Positions 1 to 13,453 of a stretch of DNA of 64,000 bases are shown one piece after another (position 1 is the stretch's first letter; the number at the start of each line of letters is the position of its first letter). Under the pieces are notes generated by a model. That model saw nothing but the letters and a program-made list of their open reading frames with translations, searched no databases and had not been told where the DNA came from. This DNA comes from Anaeramoeba flamelloides (Eukaryota > Metamonada > Anaeramoebidae): NCBI GenBank assembly GCA_027625915.1, contig JANTQA010000032.1, forward strand, positions 15,206,001-15,270,000, given 5' to 3'. The position numbers and the translations under genes are program-made.

Positions 1-3000
1 GAGCTTTTTAAATATTGATCATTTAAAAAAGAATAAATTTTTAAAAATGGTTCTAAACAATTTGATTCTATAAAAAAATATATTGAAAATATTGGAGAAA
101 ATCTTTTATTTTGGTAGCCATCATCATCGTTGCCGTTATTATTATTATTAATAATGACTATTTTATTTAATAAATTAATAACAATCTGTAAAAATTCTAA
201 ATTTGTATTCTTTAAAAAAATATTTAAAATTTTATTTAAAGAATCAAATTGTTTTCTTTGAGTATTAGCCATCATTTTTCTGATTAAAACATCATTATTA
301 TCTAATTTATTATTGTTAATAAAATCATTTGCTATTAATTGAATGAAAAGAATTTGTTTTAATTGAAATAATTTGTTTAATTGTTTTAAAAGAGTTTTAA
401 TTTTTGTATTATTCATTTTATCCTTCATAAAATTATTTATATTCTCTTCATTATTATCACTATTTTCAATATGGATATTAATGGTGTTGTTATTACCATT
501 GTTATTATTATCATTATCATTATCATCATAATTATTATCATTATTATCATTATTACTATCATTATTCTTTTCATTATTCTCACCATTATAATCATTATCA
601 TTATTATTAATATTTAATAGGCTGTTTTGTAAATTGATTAAATAAAAATTTAATTCTATTATTTTTTGAAAAAAAATTAAAAATTTATTTTTTTTATCAA
701 AAAAAGAATAAATATTAATATTTTTATTTTTTAATTGTAATATATTAATATTAAAATAATATTTTTTAAATAATATTAAATAATTTTTTACAATTATTAA
801 ATTATTTTTGATTAAATTTTTTGTTAAAATTTCATTAATAAAATTTAAAAAAAAACTTAATTGATTATTAAATATTATTTCTTTTTCTGAAAGATTAAAA
901 ATATTTAATAAATTGATAAAAGGATCTTTAATTTTTTTAGGGAAATTTGGGAAAATTGAAATTAATTGAAAAAAATAATTATTTAAATGAGGAATTAATT
1001 CTGATTTTATAAAAATTTTTTTGGTTTTTTCACCTTTTAATATATAAAATAAAATTTTTAATATATTTGACGCTCTATTTAAAATTTCTTGTAATTCTGA
1101 CTCATTATTTAATTTTTTGGTTTTATTAAATTCGAATATTATTGTTCTCTGATACTGCTCAGCAAAGATTTTAATTTCTTGAAAATAATTTTTTAAAACA
1201 ACAAATAAATTTTGATTTACTTGTAAAACTTGTCGCTGTAAAAATATTCGGAACAATTCGCAAATTTCTACAAGTAAACTAGATTTTTTTTCCATAATAA
1301 ACACCATTTCTTTTGAAATAATTGATTTGAAAATAAAATTTGGCAAATTATTTGTAATAATAAATTTCTTTAAACTTGTATTTCTTGATGCACTAGTTAT
1401 TACTTTGAGAATTAGTTTTAAATGTATTAAATGATTTGGTAAATATTGATTCAATAGTGTAAAATAATAAGAGGGTATTAATGTTCTTAAGATTTTATTT
1501 GAACTGTGTTTATTTTTTAAAATTCGATTTAATAATTGATAAATTACTCTGAAATGTTTTGTATTTATTTGCAAACATTCCAAATTTGGATACATTATTC
1601 TAAATATTTGTAATAACTGTTGAATAATCTTTTTGTTTTTGGGGATAATTTTAATTGATTTTAAACAGCCGAATAAAATTCCCTTTATTAATGTTTTTGT
1701 TGTTTCATTTTGTACAGTGTAATTATTTTCAATTACTGGTTTTATTAAATTATTCTTTACAATCAATCCATCACTACCTCCACCATTATCACCATCGTTA
1801 TCATTAGGTTTGACATTATAATAATTGCTATTGTTTAATTTGATGCGCTTTAGATCATTCTTTGGATTATAATTACTATTATTATTTAAGTGTTTTCGAT
1901 TGTGAATAATAAAATACTTTTCAAAAATGCTTAAGGCAAAAGTTATAAAAAACCCAATTTCCCTTTCATCATTTCTGATACTTCTTAAATCATTAAAAAT
2001 ATTGAAACAATAGGAAATGATGTTCAATTGATAATTCTCCCAATTTTGAATCATATATTTTAAATATTTCCCCCAAATATTATATTTCATTATATAATAA
2101 GAACTAATTTCATTTGAGGAAATGTATTGTAAAAATTTAAAAATTGATAATAAATTTTGACATTTCATAAAATTCATCTTCATTATTTTTGAATAATCAT
2201 CCTTAATTAATTGCAGTGTGGGTATAATTATTTGTTTCCAAAATATTTTTTTTTGTAAAAAATTTTCAATTTTTAAAGTTTTCTTTTTATTATATTGATA
2301 TTTTATTAAATCACTCAAAATATTTATGCACAATTGCTTGATTTGTAAATTTATTTGTTTTTCAGTAACGATCATTTCTATTAATTGATCAATAATTGTG
2401 GGTTCAAAGGTAAATAAATTATTTAAATAATTGTTTTCATAAATCTTATTTTCATAAATTATTAAGGATTGTAAACATCCTAAAATATATAGAAATAAAT
2501 GATAAAAATAGTTTTTGTTTTTATATAAACTTTTTATAGTTAAAATCCTCATCACTATACTTGGTAAAATTTCATTTGTTGGATTTATTTGATTTTCTTT
2601 ATAAATTTTCTGGAATAAATTTGAAAATCTTTCTTTTTTCCAATTATATTTTTCAATATTTATTTCGAATTTACAAAGTGTTTCCTTTGTTTTATGGTAA
2701 TAATTTATTGAAAAATCCTTTTTCTTCTTTTTTAGATTTCGTTCCTTGCCTGTTGCCTTTCCTTGGAAATAATCCAAATCATTGTTTTCTTTATCTAATT
2801 CAAGATAACCTTTTAAATTGAAATCAATTCTTGCTAATTGAATAAAACGCTTTGTTGGAAATATTTCGCAAAATGAGAGAATGTTAGATAATAAAATTGA
2901 TAATATATTTGAATTGCTGTACTGTATTAAATCTGTGTTGATAATCAAAACATCTAGAATTTTTTTGCCTATTTCAAGATCGCCACATGCTAAAAATATT

Positions 3001-3313
3001 TCAATTGGCTTTGGAAATAAAAATGAATAAAGAAAATCATTACTATAATTTTCTGGTCGAAAATTTAAAAAATCTAAAAAGTCTATTAATTGTCTTCTTT
3101 TGGTTTTGTTGCTTTTTAAGAACCCAAGTATTGACAAAACAGAAAGACTGCCAAGATCAGTCTTTTCAAAAAAATATTCTTTTAATTTATTGCTAATTGT
3201 TGTAAAGTCTTGTAATTGTATTGTTAGATCATCTTTCTTGTTTTGTTTTTTTTTGTTTTGTTGTTTTTTATTTTTTCCGAAAAAGAAAGAAAAGAAGAGA
3301 AAGGGATAAATAA
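1..3313 (-). CDS. Large helical-repeat protein, HUWE1/TOM1/UPL1-like N-terminal region (partial, both ends open)
   Basis: A single minus-strand frame stays open from 3313 to the left edge, 1,104 codons, which is far beyond chance at this AT content. I translated it throughout. It is rich in Leu, Ile, Lys and Asn and reads as successive amphipathic helices typical of ARM/HEAT solenoids, broken by Asn/Asp/Gly linkers at about 1740-1880 and 440-640. The order of helical blocks (a block ending ILSDLIKYQYNKKK, then FLQYISSNEISSYY, a linker, then TLIKGILFGCLKSIKII) parallels the DUF908-DUF913 region of HUWE1/TOM1/UPL1 HECT ubiquitin ligases by eye. In that family the catalytic HECT domain is far C-terminal, so it would lie outside the window. 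There is no in-frame Met near the 5' end. A long poly-T tract followed by TAG at 3314-3316 (minus sense) is a good splice acceptor, so an upstream exon probably supplies the start. The coding call is firm. The family call is an inference; another HEAT scaffold such as URB1 is possible. Confidence 0.6.
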
Positions 3314-4389
3314 CTAAAAAAAAAAAAAAAAGAAAAAGTAAAATATAAAATGTTTAAGGGGGTTACAATACCATAACACCCACCCAAATTTAAGTATGTG
3401 ATGGTTTATTATAAATTGTATTGGTGCTCTTAAGTTCTAGACTCATTAAAAAATTTATAAATGAAAAATTAAAATTTTATTAATGCCAAAAATTAAAATT
3501 TCAGAGAAAATAATTATTTAATTAAGGGAGTAATATTATGGCTTGATTTTTTTTCCAAAAAAGTTCAACATTTAAGATCAATGAAAAATTAGATTCTTTT
3601 TGTACATGAGTACCATTGATTTTTCACATTAACACAAAACTTTCAATAAAAAAAAAAAAGTTAATTTGTTTCTCAAAATCCCACTTCCCAGTTTTGTATA
3701 ATTTTATGTTAATTCTGTAAATATTAAGTTAAGTAAGATAATTGTTATTTATGAAAGTTGGAACAGTAAGTGGGGGTTTTGAGGATTTGTAAATTTTTCT
3801 TTTTCTTTTTTTTTTCATTTTTTTCATTTTTTTAATTTTTTTATTTGAACAAATAAGTAAAGTACTTAGAAATGGCTATAGTAGTTTCGAATCGGATTAA
3901 CTATAAAAGGAAAAAAGATATTGTAAAATCTTGATTTACAAAAAATAACCTTAAAAAATTTGTTTTAGATCTTTAAAAGTACAAGAAAAATAAAAGAGAA
4001 TTTGATGATAATATGTCGGAAAAACACAATAATACCAATAAATCGTGGCATTGATCAGAAAATCGTATATTCTAATGATAATCAAAAAAATTGTGATAAT
4101 CAACAAAACCAAGACAAAAAGTTAAGTATTTTATTTAATCAAAAATGTATTGCTCTTTTCATTTTCTTCTTTTTTTATTTGTATTATTAAAATTCCAAAT
4201 AATTTGGTTAAAGCAAACAATAAACAACCCATCCTGAAAAATAAGCTGTAATCTAACATAGATGACTTTTTTAATAAGAGGGTATTGCCTTCAAAAAGTT
4301 AAAATCTCAAGAAGGAAGATAACTTTCAATACCCCATTTGTGATTCATTTTTTAAAAAACCTTTCTATTTAAATGTAATACTGATCGAA
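3314..4389. other. Non-coding AT-rich flank upstream of the left-edge gene
   Basis: No supported gene. It should contain the 5' exon(s) and promoter of the minus-strand gene that ends at 3313. Poly-A/T tracts dominate. The open frame at 4002-4190 (+) is short, Asn/Lys-rich and has no recognisable feature. Confidence 0.4.
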
Positions 4390-5335
4390 GAATAGAATAG
4401 AAGAAGAAGACGACAACAAGTTATCCAAACAACCATTAAAAGCTATGTGTGTATAACCGTGTTATTAAGAAAGCTTTTAAAACCTGTACTGTATCCTAAA
4501 ATCTTGGGTAGAATTATGCAGATATTTTAACTCAATGCATCCACATAACGAATTTATGAAGTTTTTTATGTTCCCAGTGAATTTTTATTAGTAGTAGTAT
4601 TATCCACTTCAGCCAATAAATTGATTACTAGTGATTAAACAAAAACTTTAAGAAATATTAATTAATCAAGACCAAAGAAAAATTATCTTTAACATTGATA
4701 ATTTATTTGAATTTAATCTTTTTATTGTTTATTTTTTAAAAAACTGAATTTCTTTTTTCTGGATCTCTGTTTATTAATCCAAAAAATATTTTTTCTATTT
4801 AAAAAAGCATTTTAAATTATCCCAAAATCTTACAACTGTTATATGATAATACTTTTTAAATCTTGATATTAAGGGGGTTTTCACGATTTAGTGAGTTATT
4901 ATATTTTTTTTAAATACTAGCCTGAAAATGTAATAGAAATTGAAAATTAATAGTATAAAACAATAAATATAAAAATTAAGAAAAAATAATTTTTGAGTTG
5001 TTTTTATCAGACAAAGGGTGTTGAAAATAACTGTAATCGAATAATATGTTTGAATAAAACAAAGATTGAATATTTTAAAGTAAAAATTCCAATTTTTGTT
5101 TCAAAATCGAATTAAAATTTTTACACAAATTCTCAATTTTAATGAAAAAAAAAATTATTCTTAAGTATTATTGAAATTCAGAGATAAAAATGAATTAATT
5201 TTTCATTATTTCATTATTAAGTGTTTTTTAAGGGTATATAGAGAAAATTTTAATGAATGTTTGAATTCTGTATTATCTTTCAGAAAACCAAAAAATGAAG
5301 TTTACTTATTGGAAAAGAGTTCTGAATAGTTGTAT
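4390..5335 (+). repeat. Dispersed repeat J, copy 1 (inverted relative to copy 2)
   Basis: About 0.95 kb can be followed in inverted orientation at 51795-52735. Shared blocks include GAATAGAAGAAGAAGA, TAACTCAATGCA, AAAAACTGAATTTCTT, TTTTCACGATTTA and GGAAAAGAGTTCT. By eye the copies are clearly alignable but differ by many substitutions and small indels. No coding capacity was seen. Whether it is a decayed transposon or an old segmental duplication cannot be settled here. Confidence 0.7.
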
Positions 5336-7803
5336 TTGTAGGAATAAAAACTGAAATCCTCGGATGAAATGATAATTATTCAATGTCAAAATAAACAACA
5401 AAAATATAAATAATTTATCTGGACTATTACTATCTAATAATTCTCTCCAACAAAAAAAAAAAAAATTGATAAAAAAAATTAAAAAGACATAACATTACCC
5501 CATTTCCCTTTTAATTTTGTTTATCTGGTTTACAAATTTTAATTATGAATATGAATTGTGAATATTAGTAAAATCAAAATTCTTCATTTTTTTTTTTGTA
5601 TAAATTTTTTGGAGAATTTGGACTTAAGAAGGCCAATATAACTTACAATTAGGAATTAAATACTCGAATCTTGAAGTCTGTTGTATGGTGGACTACTACC
5701 TTAAATCAAATGAAAAGTAATTTTGAGAAAATTATTTGATTTTTTTTCTAGAGGTTATTTTTTCAAGATCTAATACAAATTCTCTACGATATATTTCTAG
5801 ATTTTATTTATATTATATTTGTGAATTATTTGAAAATAATTATCTGGATAAATGTTACCCAAATCCAACTATTTTAGAGATTCTCAAAAAAAAAATAATT
5901 ATGTTTTTTCAAAATTCTACTTTAGAAAAAAGAATTTCATGTTTCATTAGTGTTAGTTCTTTATCCAGATCTCTCTTTAATTGTTTAATATCTTTTAAAA
6001 AATAATTCATTTTATTTGGTAATATAATTTCAATATTATTAAAAAAAAAATTTTGTCAATCAATTAAATGCCTTTTCTTTTTTTTACTTCCTTTCTTGAA
6101 ATGTTTTCGTGTTGATAACTTTTGATTAACATTTTAATGAAATAATAAATCACTTTTGTTTTATGCTTATAAAAGTATCTGATAGATTTTCTAGATAATT
6201 CTTTTGAATTTTAAAAAATACAAATATCTTATTTATTTAGAACTTATTAAACTAAGATTTATTGAAAAAACTTTTTGAAAAAATTTGCACAGCTGAACAG
6301 CAAAAATGTAACAAAATATATCTGAACAATAAAATAAAAAAAAAACTAATTTTTAATTATTTTCTCCATCTTTGGAAATCCGTTATTTTTTGAATTCTAA
6401 AAAATCCATTCAATTTATATTAATTATTCCTTGAAACATGTGTGCAATTGATCATTTTTATTTCAAAGCCGAATCAGTATTTAAAAAATAACTAAATATT
6501 TGAAATTGTGAGGTTTACTAATTAGGAATTAAATTGCAAGTCATTTTATTGGTTTTCATACCAGTGTTAAAAATAGAATTACGATTTAATACTTTATAAT
6601 TTTTCAATTTAAAAATATTTTAGAATTAGGAAAATTAATAATTAGATAAACACAAAGATCGTTCAAAAAATCAATCAATTTTGAAAAATGGAGCCAAAAG
6701 ATTGAAATAAAACCAATGATCAGATCAAAAAAGATAATTTTCTTTAGGTTTTGATTTGGTTTAAAGACTGATCGAACATTTGAATTAGACAACAATAATT
6801 AATTAAGGAATAATAGTTATCTCTCAACTTATTATCATATTAGATATACTAACAATACAAATTCTACGAGCATATTATATCTCTCTTCTAAATGTATTCC
6901 GTATTTTTTTAATTCCCTTCAGCTAAATCATTTTTTAAAAACAACTATTTAAATTCGAAATATTTCTTAATAAAGGTTTCTATATAAAATGATCGATCGA
7001 AAGATTATTTATAATCTTATTTTTTTTTTATGGAGCTTATATTGCTTTTTTCCCTTTTAAAATTTGAGGTAATTTCAATTAGAGTAAGAGTGAAATACCA
7101 GAAGTTCACAATTTCACTTCTTTTATTAGTGTTCAATTGGATCAGAAAACTGTATTGTTTTTTTAGGATGAGGTTTTGTTTGATTTTTTTAGCACTTAAA
7201 GTACTTGGTTTAAAAACAATTAATTAGATTTTTAACCAAGATAAAATAAAATGCCACAACAGAATTTTTAGATAAGAATAAAAATTAAATTATTTAACAT
7301 TTCTCAAAGGAGATAAAACAAATCAACTTGACATTCTATTGTAGCACTTAATTTTTTCTGTGAAATTAAAAAAGTAACAAATTAATAATTAACAACTACT
7401 TTTTAAAGTGAAAAATCAACAAAACAAAACAAAAGTCAAAAACTTTGTATTAGATCGTCTTTGGAATTGGTAACAAAGTGAAAATTTTGACTTTATGGAT
7501 GCTGCTACCTTAATAAGGAATTTTGTATTGCTTTGTTTCTTTTTGTGTGTTAATTGTTTTTACCATAATCAGAAACATCCGCAAAAAGAAAGATTTTATT
7601 TTCAATCCAATAAATAAATATGTTGTAGTTCTAAAAAAAGCTGGTAATTAATGCAAAGGGGTTTAAGTTAAGGAGTTAGAAATCAAAGAAAATAAATTTC
7701 TTTTATTCTTGCTTCTTGATTATTTCAAATTTTTTTTTTATTTGAAAAAAATGATCAAGCATCACAAAACAAGAAATAACAAACAAAACAAAAAAAAAAA
7801 AAT
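5336..7803. other. AT-rich intergenic stretch, no supported gene
   Basis: Homopolymer-rich sequence. A frame at about 5750-6005 (+) follows a TTTTTTTTCTAG acceptor-like site and could be a decayed exon, but it matches nothing I recognise. Nothing else is supportable. Confidence 0.4.
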
Positions 7804-7914
7804 TTAATTAGTTACTTTTTGGAAAGGCCACATTTCAAATGACAATAATTTTTGAATAATTTCTTCACCAGGAAGAGCATTGAGTTCTTTAATTAATTCA
7901 ATAACTGAACTCAT
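7804..7914 (-). CDS. Possible small ORF or terminal exon, 36 residues
   Basis: On the minus strand ATG at 7912-7914 opens a 36-codon frame ending in TAA at 7804-7806. The peptide begins MSSVIELIKELNALPGEEI and ends FEMWPFQKVTN. Its composition (Glu, Leu, Pro, Gly, Trp in a helix-like pattern) is unlike the Phe/Lys/Asn junk of neighbouring frames. It could be a tiny gene, or the last exon of a minus-strand gene, since TTCAG just inside the ATG is acceptor-like. I do not recognise it, and no partner exon was identified. Confidence 0.25.
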   Translation of the reverse strand: MSSVIELIKELNALPGEEIIQKLLSFEMWPFQKVTN

Positions 7915-9331
7915 CACAAAAAAAGATCTTTGATAACAATTTTAAAACAAAACAAACCGATAAGAACTTGGAAAATGAAAAAAAATGTTTGTTAAAAATT
8001 CTTGGACTAGAAATTATCACACGACTTGTGGAATGCTTTCACAAAATATTCAAACACTCTCCTATTTTTATAAACAACTTTAAAGCATTGGAGAGGTTTG
8101 TTTGATCGTTGTGTGTATTTTTTTTTTTAAGGGCAATATTCCTTGTTTTAAAAGATCTCGCATACATTTAATGTGTACAATAGGTTTACCAAATTCACTA
8201 ATTCTTCTTTAATCGATTCAATAATGTTTTAACTTCATAAAAGTCATAGCGGACAGGTAGTTCATCAAATGAAATACTATTTATCATTTAGAATTAGAGT
8301 GTAAATTTTTTATTCTGTGAGATAACTCCAAGTTAGTTAATATTTCAAAAAAGCAAGTTTAAAATACTATCATAGGGGAATAGTAATATTAATTAAGACT
8401 TTTTCTGAAGGATCTGGATTATTTAAAATAGTAATTTCGGAAAAAAAGAGAAAAACAATTTTTAATTTGAAGGATTATTGGCAAGAAAAGTAAAATCAAT
8501 GAAAAGAAGAAACAAATTAACTTTCAAGAATAATTTATTTTAATTATTCTCAAAATATTCACAAAATTATATTTATAATTTGTTATAAGAAACTGATTGA
8601 GTTGTTTTTGTGAACTCACAAATAGTCAAATTTGTAAACAAATGAAGAATAATAAATATTACTATGAAAAATCCTGATTATAAAACATTATTATAAAAAC
8701 TTTTTTTTTTTTTTTTGATTTATGCTCTATTTTACATTTAATTATTTTAATTTTCTTTTATATATTGAACTTATTTAATCCTATCAGCAAGATTTTCAGT
8801 TTAAAAAATGTATTTCAATTGCTTTATTTAACAGATATAAATGTTTTTTAAGTGCTTACAACTTATTGTGAATTTGTTCAATATCTAGTATTAAATTGCG
8901 AATAAAAATTATATTGCTATAGCTGAACTTCTTTTGGTTAGCAAAATTCAAATAAAAAAATCAATTTCAAAGGTTCTCAATAACAAAATATTTAAAAAAA
9001 AAAATACAAGAATTAAAATCTAATCAAAATCTTACAAAAATTACATTATAGTAGTAAAAAAATATACTGGGACTGATAAAAACCTTAGATAAGAAGTTTG
9101 ATTGCGATTATTAGGTAAATTTTTATGTAATTTCTATTGTTTAAAATATAATTATTTTTTAAAAAATTATAACTCGTTTACTTATTAGAATGATTATTAA
9201 TTAAATTACACTTGTTCAAAACAGTATTCAATCAATCAAAAAACAAAAATCAAAAATTATCATTTTCAAACATATTTTCTATATCTATTAATCTAGATAA
9301 TTTTTGTAAATTAAATATATATATACTTATA
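7915..9331. other. AT-rich intergenic stretch
   Basis: No gene was supported. The last 150 bases (from about 9180) are the left part of a locus duplicated at about 22285-22380. Confidence 0.4.
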
Positions 9332-10039
9332 AACTCTGTTTCAGTCAAAGGGGACAAATGTTTTTTTTTCAAATATCAATTATTTTATATAATTGACCTT
9401 TGAAGAACAAATAAGAAATAAACAGAATAATACACCTCAAAGAATTGTTGATGTATGTCTGAAAGAAAACTAATTAATCAATAGATTTTCTAAAAAATTG
9501 AAAAGCTCAAATTCTTAGGTTAATATTGAGAAAAACAACAATTTTCGTTTTGAACTTCGACTGGTATTTGATTAATAAATAGGAAACAATTTCCACTTCA
9601 TTTTCCATACTTTTCTTTTTAGAAATCAAGTCCTCAAATGAAGTGTGTTGGTATTTGTGGTCTCTATTTGAAAAGGTAAATGAAAATAAGTGGAAATTTT
9701 TCACATTTATTAAACAAATATCAAGATCAAAGATTGAATAAAATTGCAATAATAATCAATATGATTTTTCAACAATCTTTACATGGTTTCAATAACCTTG
9801 GAATAACACATTTCTACCAAGTGACTATTGATCTTGCAATAAAAAAATTTTTTGCAACTGACTGACCGTTTTTCAAAATAAAAATCGAAATAAAAAAACA
9901 AAAATATCCAAAACTGTGAAAAAATGATTTCAATTTTGGAAATTTCCAAAATAAATATTTTCTTCTAATATCTAAACAAACACTTTAAACACATATATTT
10001 TACCCATTAAAACTGGGCCCCTTTGACTGAAAAATAGTT
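9332..10039 (+). mobile_element. Family C inverted-repeat element, copy 1 (708 bp)
   Basis: The ends are inverted repeats: AACTCTGTTTCAGTCAAAGG at the left and the reverse complement of AACTATTTTTCAGTCAAAGG at the right. Both ends are flanked by TA. A second copy of nearly the same length (707 bp) lies inverted at 29099-29805. TA target duplication and a CAGTC core near the ends are typical of Tc1/mariner-type elements. The interior holds overlapping 60-80 codon frames on both strands but no recognisable transposase, so it is best read as non-autonomous. The region at 22285-22640 looks like the same host locus without the insertion. Confidence 0.8.
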
Positions 10040-10064
10040 TACTATCAAACAATCACTTGAGTAT

Positions 10065-10111
<47 letters not shown>

Positions 10112-13052
10112 ATATGTATACCCGACTTTAATGAAATTTAGATAGGTTATTGCCTAGTTTCATATAAAATTTGGTAATTTATAATTAGGATTTGAATTAA
10201 AATATTAGCCATCATACAACAATTTTTGTAATATTCACAATAAAAATCTTTTTATGGGTTTTTTTCATGTCAGATTTTTATTTTTACTACAATAATTAAA
10301 AAAAATCACTTTTTCTTTTTGTTAAAAAAAAAATCCAATTTAATTTACCACAATTTGTGGTTTCTGTATAAACATTGACATTTAATAAAATAAGGAGTTC
10401 TAAAATTAGAAGGTTAAAATAACCCATTAAAAATATTAAAAAATTTAAAAACCCAAATAAAAAATTCTAGAGATCTCAAAAAGTGCTGAATAATAGCATT
10501 TTTAAAATGAAATACTTTTCTTCAAAAATAAGTTTATAAAAATCTAAATTTGAAAGGGGGGCTAAACTCATTGGTATCTTTTTTCAAAAAATGTACTAAT
10601 TTTTCGATATTGGTTTTTGAAAATACATCAACACCATTGATAATTGGTTTTTCTTTGGTTTTATGAACTTGTAAGATTAATAAAAATATTTTTTTTTCAC
10701 CATAAATACTCAAAAAATCAAATTGAATTTTTTTAGGGGTTATTTATTCTTATTTTGGACCCCCCACGAGAGGGGGGTGGGTGTGGGGTAGTAAAGATAC
10801 ATTTTTTCAAAAAAAAACGTGTTGATCGAAAATTTAAAAAACTAAATCATCAACTTTAGAGAAATAATTTTTGATTTTATAAAATAAAGTAGTTATTCCC
10901 ATTACTTTTCGATAAAAATAATTGATCCTTTTTATATGAGTTTTACAATTTGAAAAATAAAATGAAATATTTTACAAAGAATTTGAATATTTATGAAATC
11001 TTACTTCTAATAATTTCAATTATGATGTATCACACATAACTTTAAAAAAATCTAATATTGTTTTAAAAAGACAAAAAAAAAAATAAATAAAGTAAATTAT
11101 ACATCTGTTGAACATCAAAAAAAAATGATCATTTATTTTTTTGACAATAATTTATTCAATGTCTTAAAAATTCAAAGATTATGTAATAAGATTTTCCAAA
11201 AATTAAGATTTTAAACAATAAACTGTGATTATTCCAATGAATTTATTAAAATATTTGTATATTAAAAGTTTTCTATTGGAATTGGTATTGGGAATATAAT
11301 ATATCTTTACAAAATATTTAGACTTTTTGTAAATTATTTTAAATCAGTTGATACCTCTAATCTTTGCTTTATTAATAATTTATGACAATCTTAAGAATCT
11401 ATTTTATTAACATTTAGAAATAATAAAATTAAATATATTATTTTTAAAATGAAAAAATTGAATTTTCCAGGTTAAATTCAAGAATTTTTGAAGAAATTAT
11501 AAATTCAGTACTTTGTTTTTTTTTTCTCTTATTATTTTGTATAAAAAAAAAGAAAAAATGATTCAAATTACCCATTGTAAAAGAAATATTTATTTTTTTA
11601 AAAAAAAAATGTAATAAAGCAATAATTAAGGAATTTTTTTTGGAATCAAGTATATTTTTTATGCAGTTTCAAAAAAAAAAATTGGTTTTATATTGAATTC
11701 ATGTTTTTGTACACTTTCTTTACATAAAATTTGATTTCTCTATACATTAAAGAAATTTTTTTTGAAATGATTAAGAAATAGGTTGAATTTTGAACTATTC
11801 AAAAATGAGAAAAAATAGTTCAAATTTAAGAAAAAAGATAGTAATTCATTTCTGAAAATCACTTTAAGTAGGTCTATCACTATAGTATTCAAAGTTGAAT
11901 ATTTTTAAATTTCAATATAGTAAAAAATTCTTTTTAATTTTCTATGAAATTTTTTGAATTTTTTTTTTTTTGATTACAATATATCCTGAAACACTACATC
12001 TCGATTTTTCATGTGTTTTTTGATAAAATAGATTTTTATTTAGAAAATAATTATTTCATCCCAGGTGTAAATAACTATAAAAAAACTTACATTAAATACA
12101 AGGGTTTTAGATATATATCATCATTTTTAAGTATTCTTTTCATCACGCTTTAATGTGAAAAATATAATTTATTATTTGATTCTATAAAAAAAAATAGTAA
12201 TTTTACTTTCATTAAAATAAAACAAAAAAAAAGTCTAATCAGATTTAATTTGAGGTTAACTGTTCCAGTGCCTTTTTTAAATTACAGGGTAATGTTTGTT
12301 TTTTTTTAATCGAAAATATTTTTCAATAAGCTTAATTCACGTTATAAAATTATTTGAAGTGGTTGTATCAACTTTTTAGCATATATTCTATCAAAATACC
12401 TTATTTCCTTTTAAATCCTGTTGATTTTTTTAAAATTTTTTCAAAATTTCTATTCTCCCTTTTTAAATCATTTTGTTGTATTTTTTTGATATTTTTTTTT
12501 TTTCATCCAATTTTTGTTGTTATTTTTTCTTCTTTTTTTCTTTATTTTGTGGCCAAATTAAAAAAAAATAACCAAGAAAATCGAAATAAACATCAAAAAA
12601 AAAAAAAAAAAAAATGAGATTGTATACGGTCTTTAGGATGATTATTTATTAGTAAAAATTCTTGTTAACTATTTTCTATGATCCTTCCGAAATAAAAAAA
12701 TTGTAATTATCATTTCAAAAATTATAATTTACTTTTTTTGGGTTTTTAATTTAATCTTTTATTATAATTTTGAAAATAACACACAATTATTAGTTTATAT
12801 TAACCAAAAGGTGATTATTAATAAGATTTAATTATTAGTTGTCCTTAAACACCAAAATTATTATTCTTTTATTTCAATTTATTATTTAAGCTGAGTCAAA
12901 ATTTATAAAATCTTGTTTAATTTGATTGTGGTTTCATAATCGTGAGAACTTATTTATTGATGAAAATTTACATGTAATAATAAATTGTAATGTTATAAAG
13001 ACTATTTAGGAGAAAAAAAATAGAAATTCTTCTATATGTATATATATATATA
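10040..13052. other. Long AT-rich gene desert
   Basis: About 3 kb with no supported gene. The first 220 bases belong to the locus duplicated at 22432-22640. At 10768-10790 six C and six G residues flank ACGAGA in an otherwise AT-rich setting, forming a potential hairpin. The open frame at 12354-12617 is Phe/Ser/Lys low-complexity sequence. Confidence 0.4.
10064..10120 (+). repeat. TA / TATG microsatellite
   Basis: A run of TA dinucleotides passes into TATG tetranucleotides just to the right of the family C element. Confidence 0.9.
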
Positions 13053-13274
13053 AGCCAAATTTCAAAATTAGGGACGAACTTTTTTTAATTATTATTTTTT
13101 TACTTTTTTCATTTATCTTTTAAAAACTACAAGGATTACACAATATTTTTATTTATTAATCTGTATTGGTTATTATCTCTAAACACATTAGTAAAATACC
13201 TTATTATTCAAAAAAAAAACAATTAAACACTTTTTTTCTGATGAAAAAACTGTCCCTATTTTTGTATTTAAGCT
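13053..13274 (-). mobile_element. Family B MITE, copy 1 (222 bp)
   Basis: It is flanked by TA on both sides, with terminal inverted repeats AGCCAAATTTCAAAATTAGG and, at the right end, the reverse complement of AGCTTAAATACAAAAATAGG. Related sequence occurs at 28416-28625, 29918-30013 and 37926-38140. It has no coding capacity. Confidence 0.75.
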
Positions 13275-13407
13275 TACAGTCTTTCCAAGTCTCCCCTAAA
13301 ATTTTTTTTAAATAATAACTCTTATTTCCGAATTTTTTGAAAATGGAAAATAAGAATAGAAAAATCAATTGTGCTTTATTTAAAATTTTATGGTAGACTT
13401 GGAACGG

Positions 13408-13411
13408 CTGT

Positions 13412-13452
<41 letters not shown>
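13408..13452 (+). repeat. (TA)n microsatellite
   Basis: An uninterrupted TA run of about 22 units. Confidence 0.9.

Positions 13453-13453
<1 letters not shown>

Noticed and set aside
12354-12617. 87-codon plus-strand frame
   Set aside because: Phe/Lys low-complexity sequence ending in poly-Lys, with no flanking gene signals.
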